Source: Flavobacteriales bacterium | Lineage (GTDB): Bacteria > Bacteroidota > Bacteroidia > Flavobacteriales_F > PHOS-HE28 | Assembly: GCA_025455765.1 (NCBI GenBank) | Contig: JALOLX010000136.1 | Span: forward strand, 1-6,078 | DNA: 6,078 bases | Direction of reading: 5' to 3' | Part shown: in pieces, positions 1-5,686 of the stretch | How the letters are laid out: every line of letters starts with the position of its first letter | Numbering within the stretch: the first letter of the stretch is position 1 | The notes under the pieces: generated by a model | The model's database searches: none | What the model saw: the letters and a program-made list of their open reading frames with translations, nothing else | What the model was told of the DNA's origin: nothing | Position numbers and translations under genes: made by a program

Positions 1-206
1 ACATCTTCGATCGCGTACAGGATGCGATAGTCACCGGCACGCACACGCCACATGTCGCCATCTGCGCCCTTAAGCTTCAAACAACCTGCCGGTCGCGGGT
101 TCTCCTCCAGCTCGTCGAGCTTTCGGGATACGAGCCTGAGGTGCGGCTGCGGAAGCTTCTCCAGCTCTTTCTCAGCCGACCGCGTGAAGACCAGCGTGTA
201 TTTCAC
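1..206 (-). CDS. RelE/ParE-family toxin, 3' end cut by window edge
   Basis: Sixty-eight residues are visible, starting at a GTG (206-204) and still open at base 1. The N-terminus (VKYTLVFTRSAEKELEKLP) is the usual first strand plus helix of the RelE/ParE fold. Residues 46-66 carry the family core: LKG, then MWRVRAGDYRILYAI with W53, R54, R56, G58, Y60, R61 and Y64. RelE members cleave mRNA in the ribosomal A site, while ParE members poison gyrase. The W-R-x-R-x-G-x-Y-R-x-x-Y pattern looks more like RelE, but the C-terminal catalytic residues lie outside the window, so activity cannot be judged. The GTG overlaps the antitoxin stop by four bases (GTGA), and a GAAGG (217-213) lies six bases upstream, which supports this start and translational coupling. 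The order is antitoxin first, toxin second. Family assignment is secure; the molecular target is inferred. Confidence 0.9.
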   Translation of the reverse strand, partial: MKYTLVFTRSAEKELEKLPQPHLRLVSRKLDELEENPRPAGCLKLKGADGDMWRVRAGDYRILYAIED

Positions 207-397
207 AGGCGACCTTCTTTCTTTAGCCGCGCCTTGATCGTTGTCCAGGGAACTCGCTTCTCGTCCTTGCGGCTCTCCGCGATCATCACATCCACCAGAT
301 CCTGGATCCACTCGCGCTCATCCTTGACCGCCTTCAGGTCGATCTGCATGTAGCGGCGCTTCTTCGCTTTGTCTTCGATGATGGTAACGCCTTTCAT
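203..397 (-). CDS. RelB-like antitoxin of the downstream RelE/ParE toxin
   Basis: This is a 64-residue charged protein. It opens with a strand-like MKGVTIIEDK, continues with a Lys/Arg-rich stretch and a predicted helix (about residues 21-44), and ends with PWTTIKARLKKEGRL (50-64). Small antitoxins paired with RelE-type toxins often end in a similar 'W-x-x-(I/V)-K-x-x-L-x-K-(D/E)-G' segment, and the four-base overlap with the toxin start supports the pairing. The expected role is to bind and neutralise the toxin and, with it, repress the operon. I cannot assign a named DNA-binding domain from the sequence. The ATG at 397 is the first good start. There is no Shine-Dalgarno site before it, but a -7-like box ends five bases upstream. 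The role rests mainly on position and size. Confidence 0.82.
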   Translation of the reverse strand: MKGVTIIEDKAKKRRYMQIDLKAVKDEREWIQDLVDVMIAESRKDEKRVPWTTIKARLKKEGRL

Positions 398-413
398 ACG
401 AACGAAGATACGA
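396..413. promoter_or_regulatory. Possible promoter/operator of the toxin-antitoxin pair
   Basis: On the minus strand TATCTTCG (410-403) differs at one position from the Bacteroidota -7 consensus TAnnTTTG and ends five bases before the antitoxin ATG. No TTG lies at the usual -33 distance. On the plus strand ATACGA occurs twice, at 396-401 and 408-413, twelve bases apart, spanning the box and the start codon. Antitoxins usually repress their own promoter, so the repeats could be operator half-sites, but the repeat is short and may be chance. Confidence 0.25.
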
Positions 414-454
414 TGGGGAATGAAGTTTTCCGGCGCCTTGGTGTATCGAGGCCG

Positions 455-466
455 TCACTCGAGTGA
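455..466. repeat. Perfect 12-base palindrome at the DUF433 stop codon
   Basis: TCACTCGAGTGA reads the same on both strands and contains the DUF433 stop codon. The symmetry does not extend outward. There is no loop and no U-tract, so it is not a normal intrinsic terminator. It could be a site for a dimeric regulator or chance. Confidence 0.4.
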
Positions 467-670
467 ACCGGAACGACCACTGGCGAACTTCAGTGCAGCC
501 TCCACATCGGCCAGTTCAAGGTCGGGCAATTCTTCAACGACCTGCTGCGACGAAAGACCGGAAGTGAGCAGGTCCAGAATGTCGGTGACGCGGATGCGCA
601 TGCCGCGAATGCAGGGACGACCTCCGCACAATTCAGGGTCTACGGTGATGCGGTCCATCAGGTAGGTCAT
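455..670 (-). CDS. DUF433 family protein, antitoxin-like, without its usual partner
   Basis: This 71-residue protein matches DUF433 almost end to end. ITVDPELCGGRPCIRGMRI (8-26) is the family signature with C15, G16, G17, P19, C20 and G23. It is followed by the helix-turn-helix-like part: VTDILDLLTSGLS (28-40), then QQVVEELPDLELADVEAAL (42-60). DUF433 proteins are commonly the antitoxin half of a two-gene module with a PIN-like DUF5615 nuclease immediately downstream. Here the 57 bases after the stop hold no such gene, and the next gene belongs to a RelE-type pair. The start overlaps the stop of the upstream small gene (ATGA, 670-667). M5 (658) is an alternative start. A perfect -7 box lies 19 bases upstream, so the gene probably has its own promoter. 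Family assignment is strong; the antitoxin role is inferred from relatives. Confidence 0.88.
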   Translation of the reverse strand: MTYLMDRITVDPELCGGRPCIRGMRIRVTDILDLLTSGLSSQQVVEELPDLELADVEAALKFASGRSGSLE

Positions 671-924
671 TGCTGCGACGCGTATGAACCAAAGTTAAGG
701 AGATCGTAGACCATCCATGACGACTGGTCTTCGGAGTCGCGGGTCTTGATCACCTGTCGGATGCGGTGTTCGGCGGCGTAGGTGCTGTCAGTTGCAGGGC
801 CATAGAAGACCATGCGGATAGAGAAGGGAGAGGTGTCTTGGCCGATGGAGGCGATTGACAGGAATGCGAGTGCGAGGCTTACGCACAGTCGCGAATACCT
901 CCGGGAGGTGATCGCTTCATACAT
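667..924 (-). CDS. Small secreted protein of unknown function, possibly truncated
   Basis: I do not recognise this 85-residue protein. It begins with a charged n-region ending in Arg-Arg-Tyr-Ser-Arg, then a hydrophobic stretch (about residues 13-27) ending IASIGQD. This fits a Sec signal peptide cut before Gln29 or close to it, leaving a mature part of about 57 residues without cysteines. AAGGAG lies just upstream, only three bases from the ATG. Third codon positions are mostly G/C through about residue 75, which supports real coding. They become A/T-richer in the last ten codons, where the promoter of DUF433 lies. The gene begins 21 bases after the fucosidase stop and ends in an ATGA overlap with DUF433. 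It may be a complete small exported protein, or the front of a longer gene whose end was replaced when the antitoxin genes arrived. Confidence 0.6.
   Translation of the reverse strand: MYEAITSRRYSRLCVSLALAFLSIASIGQDTSPFSIRMVFYGPATDSTYAAEHRIRQVIKTRDSEDQSSWMVYDLLNFGSYASQQ
690..697 (-). promoter_or_regulatory. -7 promoter element of the DUF433 gene
   Basis: TAACTTTG on the minus strand (697-690) is an exact match to the Bacteroidota -7 consensus TAnnTTTG, 19 bases before the DUF433 ATG. A start of transcription a few bases downstream would give a leader of roughly 12-15 bases. No TTG is present at the -33 position, where the bases read CAT. The element lies inside the last codons of the upstream small gene. 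Confidence 0.45.
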
Positions 925-945
925 GAGCTCCTTGCGGCATAAGTG

Positions 946-2382
946 CTAGAATTCGCTGCTTACGAATGTGACCTTCATGACAACGGGTTGCCCAATTGAG
1001 CCCCTCACCGATCTGGGCAACCGGAGGGTCAGGCCCTCTTTGCTCCGAACGAAGTCCACCTTACCGTGACCTAGGCAACTTACCTTTTCGCCGTAGACCG
1101 AGCTTGAGAACGGGATCGTGACAGTTCCGGCTCCGACCAGCTGTGGGTCGAGGAAGACGTAGGCCGTCTTCCGCTCTCCAGAGCGCCAGGCAAATGTTCT
1201 TCCAATTATGTCGGACAAGCCGCCGACGGAGGAAGCTCTCGTCCCATACACCGCCTCCCCGTTCACCTTCAGCCATTCCCCCACCTCCTTCAGGCGCACA
1301 TAGGCCGTTGAGTCGAGTTGTCCATCCGGCCCCGGTGCCACGTTCAACAGCAGACTTCCTCCCCGCGACACCACGTTCACCAGTGTGCGGATGATCTCGT
1401 CGGTGCTCTTGTACTGCTCGTTGGGTACCCAGCTCCAACTGGTGCCCATGGGCATGCAGGTCTCCCAGGGCACACCGAGGTCCGCATCGGGCACATGGCC
1501 TTCGGGCGTCACGTAGTTCTCGTACGCGCCGCCTACCGTGCGGTCCACCACCAGCAGGCCGGGTTGATGCTTCCGTGCCATCGTTGCGATACGTGGCATG
1601 TCGATGTCCTGCTCGATGGTGATGGCCTTCTGCCAGCTCACGGTCGTGTCGATGGTGTTCAGCGGACGCACCCAACCGCCGTCGAGCCAGAGGATGTCCA
1701 CCGAGCCATAGCCGGTCATAAGTTCCTCGATCTGGGTATAGGTGTGGTCCTTGAAGGCCTGCCAGCGCTCGGGATGTTTGGTGGGCAGGTAGTTCACGCT
1801 GCGGTCCTTGGGCGGGAAGTAGGGCCACCAGTAATCGGGGCTATGCCAGTCCGGCTTGCTGAAGTAGGCTCCTGTCCACAGGCCTTGTGCGCGGAAGGCG
1901 GTGAAGATCTCCTTGGTCGCGTTGGCACGTGCGTTATTGTGGAAGGGGGTGTTCGGCGAGGTGATCTTGTAGTCCGTGGTCTTCGTATCGAACATGCAGA
2001 AGCCATCGTGGTGCTTGGTGGTGAAGACCACGTACTTCATGCCGGCGTCCTTCGCGGCACGAGCCCACTTGTCCGGATCGAACTTCACGGGGTTGAAGGT
2101 GGTCTGCAGCGCCTCGTAGTTCTTCAGGTACTCCGCGTAGGTGGCACCGTGCTGGGGCTTGCGTTTGCACCAGTCCTCATCCTCCGGGCAGATGCTCCAG
2201 CTCTCCACCACGCCCCATTGGCTGTAGGGCCCCCAATGCATGAGCAGCCCGAACTTCAGGTTCTTCCACTGCTCCAGTTTGGCGGCTACGGCGGGCTCGG
2301 TGGGAGCGAGGTAGGGGGCCTGCGCAACGCCTGCCAACGTAGCATGGAGCGCAAGGATGAGCAGCGTGGAACGGATGATCAT
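946..2382 (-). CDS. Secreted alpha-L-fucosidase, glycoside hydrolase family 29
   Basis: This 478-residue enzyme should remove alpha-linked L-fucose from glycans by a double-displacement mechanism. A signal peptide covers residues 1 to about 20 (hydrophobic core ILALHATLAGVA, then QAPY), so it acts in the periplasm or outside. The catalytic (beta/alpha)8 domain spans about 30-375. It shows GLLMHWG with H49, TTKHHDGF with H124/H125, GAYFSKPDW with Y173, and DILWLDGGW with W232 and D234. D234 aligns with the known GH29 nucleophile (D224 in Thermotoga maritima), and R281 probably matches the substrate Arg. The acid/base is less clear, with E294 (in TPEG) and E288 as candidates. LLLNVAPGPDG (344-354) and NGEAVYGT (374-381) are typical family landmarks, and a short beta-sandwich follows. 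Length and motifs indicate an intact enzyme. An in-frame GTG at 2400 would add six residues; the ATG at 2382 places the signal peptide better. No SusC/SusD or other carbohydrate genes are visible nearby. Confidence 0.95.
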   Translation of the reverse strand: MIIRSTLLILALHATLAGVAQAPYLAPTEPAVAAKLEQWKNLKFGLLMHWGPYSQWGVVESWSICPEDEDWCKRKPQHGATYAEYLKNYEALQTTFNPVKFDPDKWARAAKDAGMKYVVFTTKHHDGFCMFDTKTTDYKITSPNTPFHNNARANATKEIFTAFRAQGLWTGAYFSKPDWHSPDYWWPYFPPKDRSVNYLPTKHPERWQAFKDHTYTQIEELMTGYGSVDILWLDGGWVRPLNTIDTTVSWQKAITIEQDIDMPRIATMARKHQPGLLVVDRTVGGAYENYVTPEGHVPDADLGVPWETCMPMGTSWSWVPNEQYKSTDEIIRTLVNVVSRGGSLLLNVAPGPDGQLDSTAYVRLKEVGEWLKVNGEAVYGTRASSVGGLSDIIGRTFAWRSGERKTAYVFLDPQLVGAGTVTIPFSSSVYGEKVSCLGHGKVDFVRSKEGLTLRLPRSVRGSIGQPVVMKVTFVSSEF

Positions 2383-2387
2383 GCGCC

Positions 2388-2416
2388 CAAAGTAGCGCAC
2401 ACTTCGGCAGGTTCAA
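2388..2416 (-). promoter_or_regulatory. Possible promoter of the fucosidase gene
   Basis: On the minus strand TTG (2416-2414) and TACTTTG (2394-2388) are separated by 19 bases, the usual Bacteroidota -33/-7 spacing. The -7 box is one base shorter than TAnnTTTG. The TTG overlaps the stop codon of the PAP2-like gene, and the box ends five bases before the ATG at 2382. If used, the mRNA would be nearly leaderless and the GTG start at 2400 could not be translated from it. Confidence 0.35.
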
Positions 2417-3030
2417 GCGGTGCCCAACAGCAGGATGCTCGTCCACGTACAGGCGAAGCCGAGTGCACCACCGGCGATCACTTGGGCCTGCGTGTGGTCG
2501 CTGCTGAGCAGACGTGCAGTGGCCAGCAGGCCGGCAACGGCAATGAGCAAGGCCAGCACGGGCAGCAGACCCAGGTGGTGCAGGGAGTTCACAGCGGCCA
2601 ACGCGCCGATGAGCCCGCCCATGCCTACCAGGTGTGCGCTGATCTTCCAGCGCAGGGTGATGAGCAGGGTGAGCAGCAGGGCCACGAACGCACCGATGAG
2701 CATGGCCGCCACGGCCGGGTGGAAGGGTGTGCGGTGCATCAGGTACCACGTGGCGCCGAAGTAGATCAGTGTGATGCCATAGGCCACCGGTCGTTCGCGT
2801 CGCTCATGCAGTTCCAGCGAGGTGATCACACGGGCGCGCACCAGCAACTGCATGCTCACCAAGGGGAACAGCGCGGACATGAGCGCGACCATGGCGATGG
2901 CCATCGGCCTGCGGTCGGGTGGGACGAAGAAGGCCAGTCCGGGGTCAAGGGTGATCAGGGCCCAGAAAGCGATGGTGGGCATGAACACCGGATGCAGGAG
3001 CACCGAGAGCAGGCGTGCGGCGGTTACCAT
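2413..3030 (-). CDS. Integral membrane protein, degenerate PAP2-like phosphatase
   Basis: The 205-residue protein is mostly hydrophobic, with about six likely membrane segments (near 9-27, 43-63, 82-98, 106-126, 136-170 and 184-203). Three spots resemble the PAP2 lipid-phosphatase signature in order. RERP (78-81) stands in place of K-x6-RP with the Lys missing. KISAH (129-133) stands in place of PSGH. R173-x5-H179-x3-Q183 stands in place of SR-x5-H-x3-D, so the Arg and His are kept and the Asp is Gln. A related group is annotated as PAP2 family in Bacteroidota. The substrate is unknown and the altered motifs leave catalysis doubtful. The gene starts 13 bases after rpoN ends, so the two are probably one transcript. 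The ATG at 3030 gives a plausible membrane N-terminus (MVTAARLLSVLLHPVFMPT). Confidence 0.72.
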   Translation of the reverse strand: MVTAARLLSVLLHPVFMPTIAFWALITLDPGLAFFVPPDRRPMAIAMVALMSALFPLVSMQLLVRARVITSLELHERRERPVAYGITLIYFGATWYLMHRTPFHPAVAAMLIGAFVALLLTLLITLRWKISAHLVGMGGLIGALAAVNSLHHLGLLPVLALLIAVAGLLATARLLSSDHTQAQVIAGGALGFACTWTSILLLGTA

Positions 3031-3043
3031 GGCGGAGGCCCGG

Positions 3044-4507
3044 TCACAGTTCCTTGCGCAGGCGTGCTACCGGCAGGCTGAGCTGCTCGCGGTACTTGGC
3101 CACGGTGCGCCGTGCGATGTTATAGCCCTTGTCCTTCAGCAAGGCGGTGAGCTCATCATCCGTAAGCGGCTTCTGCTTGTTCTCCGCCTCGATGGCATCC
3201 TTCAGGATCTTCTTCACCTCGCGGGTGCTCACCTCTTCGCCGCTATCGGTGCTAAGGCTCTCGCTGAAGAAGAACTTGAGCAGGAAGGTGCCGTAGTTGG
3301 TCTGTACGTATTTGCTGCTGGCCACGCGGCTCACCGTGCTGATGTCAAGTCCTACGCGCTCTGCAATATCCTTCAGGATCATCGGCTTCAGCTTGGTCTC
3401 GTCGCCGGTGAGGAAGAACTCGCGTTGGAGTTCCATGATGGCCTCCATGGTCAACAGCAGGGTGTGCTGCCGCTGTTTGATGGCATCGATGAACCACTTG
3501 GCGCTATCCAGCTTCTGCTTGATGAAGGTGAGCGCTTCACGGGCATCCTTGTCCTTCTTGTTGCGCGCATAGTCCTGCATCATCTCGCGGTAGGCACGGC
3601 TCACGCGGAGTTCAGGAGCATTGCGACTGTTGAGGGAGAGCTCCAACTGCCCGTCGATGGCCATCACCGAGAAGTCGGGGATGATCTCCTGTACGGGCTT
3701 GTCGGTCTCGCGGATGGTATTGCCGGGCTTGGGGTTCAGGCGCACGATCAGATCGATGGCCTCCTTCAGCGCTTCCTCATCGATCTCGAGCCTGTCGAGG
3801 ATGCGTTCGTAGTGCTTCTTGCTGAAGGCTTCGAAGTGCTTGTCCAGGATCACTTCGGCCACGCGCTGTTCCAGGCTATGTGGCATGCGGCGGACCTGGA
3901 TCAACAGGCACTCGCGGAGATCGCGCGCACCCACACCGGCGGGATCCAGCTGTTGCACCTCGCGCAAGGCCTCCTCCAGCTCGGCACGGGTACACATCAC
4001 ACTTTGGGTGAAGGCCAGGTCGTTGACAATGGCATCCAGTTCGCGGCGCAGGTAACCGTCCTCGTCGAGGTTGCCGATGAGGTGTTCCGCGAGCTGTTCG
4101 GTGCGGTCATCGATGTCGCGCAGACCGAGCTGGGCCATCATGTTGTCCTGGAAGGTGGTGCCACCGGCCAGGGGCATTTCGCGCTCCTCTTCATCCGGCC
4201 CGCTGTTCTTCACACTGAGCTTGTAGTCCGGAGTATCATCATCCTGGAAGTAGTCGCTCAGGTCGAAGTCGTCGCGCTCGTTCTCCGTATCGCTGCCCAC
4301 ATCCTCGTTCTCCGCAATGGCCTGCTCTTCAGTGGGCAGTTCGTCATCATGCATGTCGTCACCCTCTTCCAGCGCGGGGTTCTCCTCGATCTCCTGCTTG
4401 ATGCGTTGCTCCAATTCGATGGTCGGCACCTGCAGCAGCTTCATCAATTGGATCTGCTGGGGCGAGAGCTTCTGCTGGAGCTTCTGGAAAAGGCCTTGTT
4501 TGAGCAT
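3044..4507 (-). CDS. rpoN: RNA polymerase sigma-54 factor
   Basis: This 487-residue protein is a full-length RpoN. It directs RNA polymerase to -24/-12 promoters that open only with an ATP-using enhancer-binding activator. Region I, where activators act, is residues 1-50 and Gln-rich (QKLQQKLSPQQIQLMKLLQ, then EENPALEE). An acidic linker follows (about 50-110). The core-binding domain covers about 115-300, including TEQLAEHLIGNLDEDGYL and LDPAGVGARDLRECL. The DNA-binding part includes the helix-turn-helix near 378-401 (LKDIAERVGLDISTVSRVAS) and GTFLLKFFFSES (406-417). The RpoN box ARRTVAKYRE is at 465-474. Nothing essential is missing. No activator gene is visible in the window. It is divergent from the esterase gene and leads into the PAP2-like gene. 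Confidence 0.98.
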   Translation of the reverse strand: MLKQGLFQKLQQKLSPQQIQLMKLLQVPTIELEQRIKQEIEENPALEEGDDMHDDELPTEEQAIAENEDVGSDTENERDDFDLSDYFQDDDTPDYKLSVKNSGPDEEEREMPLAGGTTFQDNMMAQLGLRDIDDRTEQLAEHLIGNLDEDGYLRRELDAIVNDLAFTQSVMCTRAELEEALREVQQLDPAGVGARDLRECLLIQVRRMPHSLEQRVAEVILDKHFEAFSKKHYERILDRLEIDEEALKEAIDLIVRLNPKPGNTIRETDKPVQEIIPDFSVMAIDGQLELSLNSRNAPELRVSRAYREMMQDYARNKKDKDAREALTFIKQKLDSAKWFIDAIKQRQHTLLLTMEAIMELQREFFLTGDETKLKPMILKDIAERVGLDISTVSRVASSKYVQTNYGTFLLKFFFSESLSTDSGEEVSTREVKKILKDAIEAENKQKPLTDDELTALLKDKGYNIARRTVAKYREQLSLPVARLRKEL

Positions 4508-4514
4508 TGCGCTG

Positions 4515-4522
4515 CGAAAATA
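4515..4522 (-). promoter_or_regulatory. rpoN: Possible -7 element of rpoN
   Basis: TATTTTCG on the minus strand (4522-4515) has one mismatch to TAnnTTTG and ends seven bases before the rpoN ATG. The bases 19 upstream read TCG rather than TTG. A ten-base stem-like CGGGTGCCCG (plus strand 4523-4532) sits directly upstream. The evidence is weak. Confidence 0.28.
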
Positions 4523-4557
4523 CGGGTGCCCGATGCCACACCGAGGGAACGAAGCAT

Positions 4558-4565
4558 CAACTTTG
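4558..4565 (+). promoter_or_regulatory. Possible -7 element of the esterase gene
   Basis: CAACTTTG has one mismatch to TAnnTTTG and ends four bases before the ATG at 4570. No TTG lies at the -33 distance. It lies in the 62-base divergent gap shared with rpoN. It is listed mainly because the same arrangement recurs at other starts in the window. Confidence 0.22.
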
Positions 4566-4569
4566 TGTC

Positions 4570-5649
4570 ATGCGTGCATTGTTCTCCCTGCTCTGCAGCG
4601 TTGTCCCCCTGCTTCTATGGGCTCAGCGGTCGGACACCCTGCGCTTCCGGTCCGCCGCCTTCGGCACTGAGCGCGAGGTGGTCGTTCACCTGCCCGAGTT
4701 CCACCGCTTGGCCAGTGATCAGGTGCGGATGCCGGTGTTCATCCTGCTGGATGGGCAGCACGAGTGGTTCATCGATCCGTTGTTGAACGACATCCGCTTC
4801 CTGCAGTACACGCACCAAGTGCCACAGGCTATTGTGGTCACGGTGCCGCATGTGGACCGCGTGGTGGAGAGCGCGCCGGACAGCATCACCCAGCCCACCA
4901 TGCCGTTGTTGGAGCTCCTGACCAAGGAGCTACCTCCTCTGCTTCGGCCATACGATCCGGGTGATGTGACGGTATTGGTGGGCCATTCGTTCACCGCGAG
5001 TTTTGCGCTCTATGCCTACCTCGCTGCGCCCGATTCCTTCGATGCGGTGATCGCACTGTCGCCCTTGCACCTCGTGGAGCGTTCCCTTCCGTTGGTGGCC
5101 GATCGGTTGCAGCGTGTGAAGGACGAGCGGGTGCTGCACAGCGCACAGGTGGAGCGCACCAACACGCGCTTGCTCTTCCGGGAGTTTCCCAGCGCCGGCC
5201 ACACCTCACTGCCCATCATCGCCTTTCCCGATCTTCTGGCCACCCTGTTCACGCCGTACGCCCTGCGCGATTCGCTGGCCGCCGTGGACGGGAACTACAA
5301 GGTGGTCCGACCGCCGCCATCACCGGCGCAGCTGGTGCAACAACTGGAGGACAGTTGGGCCTTCCTGGACGGTACGCTGCCGTGGGACCTGGCGGAAGCG
5401 AACGGCTTGCTCTCGCGCTTGGAGGCGAGCGGTTACATGGACCACGTGGAGTTCTTGCTTAGGCGCATCATCACGCTCTACCCGAACGACTATTACTTCC
5501 ATGTGTGGCTGGGCCAGGTGCTGCTGGAGCGTGATCCGGTTGCGGCACGGGCCAGCTTGCTGAAGGCCCGCGAGGTGCAGGATCGCCATGCGCGGGAAGA
5601 GCCCGACTATGAAGAGATGAAGGCCGAGATCGAAGGGATGCTCAAGTGA
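4570..5649 (+). CDS. Secreted alpha/beta-hydrolase, Fes/IroE-like esterase type, with internal gap
   Basis: The 359-residue protein begins with a clear signal peptide (MRALFSLLCSVVPLLLWA, then Q19), so it is exported. Family landmarks follow in order: VFILLDGQHEWF (56-67), QAIVVTVPH (86-94), the nucleophile elbow GHSFTASFA (138-146) with S140, IALSPLHLVE (161-170), and the His region FPSAGHTSLPIIAF (206-219) with H211. Relatives hydrolyse esters such as siderophore or acyl esters; the substrate here is unknown. Only 46 residues separate the Ser-Pro (164-165) from H211, about 20-25 fewer than I expect. The missing part would hold a beta-strand and the catalytic acid. The C-terminus (about 250-359) is helical and TPR-like, with LEDSWAFLDG and a repeat-like LYPNDYYFHVWLGQVLLERD (303-322). 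The start at 4570 is chosen because an upstream in-frame ATG (4507) would bury the signal peptide and overlap rpoN. Confidence 0.8.
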   Translation: MRALFSLLCSVVPLLLWAQRSDTLRFRSAAFGTEREVVVHLPEFHRLASDQVRMPVFILLDGQHEWFIDPLLNDIRFLQYTHQVPQAIVVTVPHVDRVVESAPDSITQPTMPLLELLTKELPPLLRPYDPGDVTVLVGHSFTASFALYAYLAAPDSFDAVIALSPLHLVERSLPLVADRLQRVKDERVLHSAQVERTNTRLLFREFPSAGHTSLPIIAFPDLLATLFTPYALRDSLAAVDGNYKVVRPPPSPAQLVQQLEDSWAFLDGTLPWDLAEANGLLSRLEASGYMDHVEFLLRRIITLYPNDYYFHVWLGQVLLERDPVAARASLLKAREVQDRHAREEPDYEEMKAEIEGMLK

Positions 5650-5674
5650 GGGACCGACCAGCGCACCGCACACC

Positions 5675-5682
5675 GATCTTCG
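5675..5682 (+). promoter_or_regulatory. Weak -7-like box before the alkC-like gene
   Basis: GATCTTCG has two mismatches to TAnnTTTG and ends four bases before the ATG at 5687. It lies in the 37-base gap after the esterase stop, which contains no terminator, so read-through from the esterase gene is equally possible. Confidence 0.15.
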
Positions 5683-5686
5683 TGCC

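Noticed and set aside
398..454. Possible remnant of a DUF5615 PIN-like toxin after DUF433
   Set aside because: The 57 bases contain no start of the typical acidic N-terminal motif in any minus-strand frame, and are too short for a recognisable fragment.
1061..1828. 255-codon minus-strand frame inside the fucosidase
   Set aside because: It is the shifted frame of the same strand as the fucosidase, with no domain. The fucosidase frame is complete and has all the catalytic motifs.
1923..1937. Sigma-54-like promoter, TGGCACG followed by TTAT
   Set aside because: The -24 part matches, but the -12 part lacks the essential GC, and it lies antisense inside the fucosidase gene with no gene start downstream.
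1318..3081. 587-codon open frame on the plus strand
   Set aside because: It runs antisense to the fucosidase and the PAP2-like gene, both of which have clear family motifs. Its product is rich in His, Gly and Gln with no recognisable domain. Long antisense frames are common in GC-rich coding DNA.
4507..4569. Upstream ATG extension of the esterase
   Set aside because: It would add 21 residues before an obvious signal peptide and overlap the rpoN start codon. The ATG at 4570 places the signal peptide at the N-terminus.
2822..4786. 654-codon open frame on the plus strand
   Set aside because: It lies mostly antisense to rpoN, which is certain. Its Leu/Val/His-rich product has no family features and it overlaps the esterase start in another frame.
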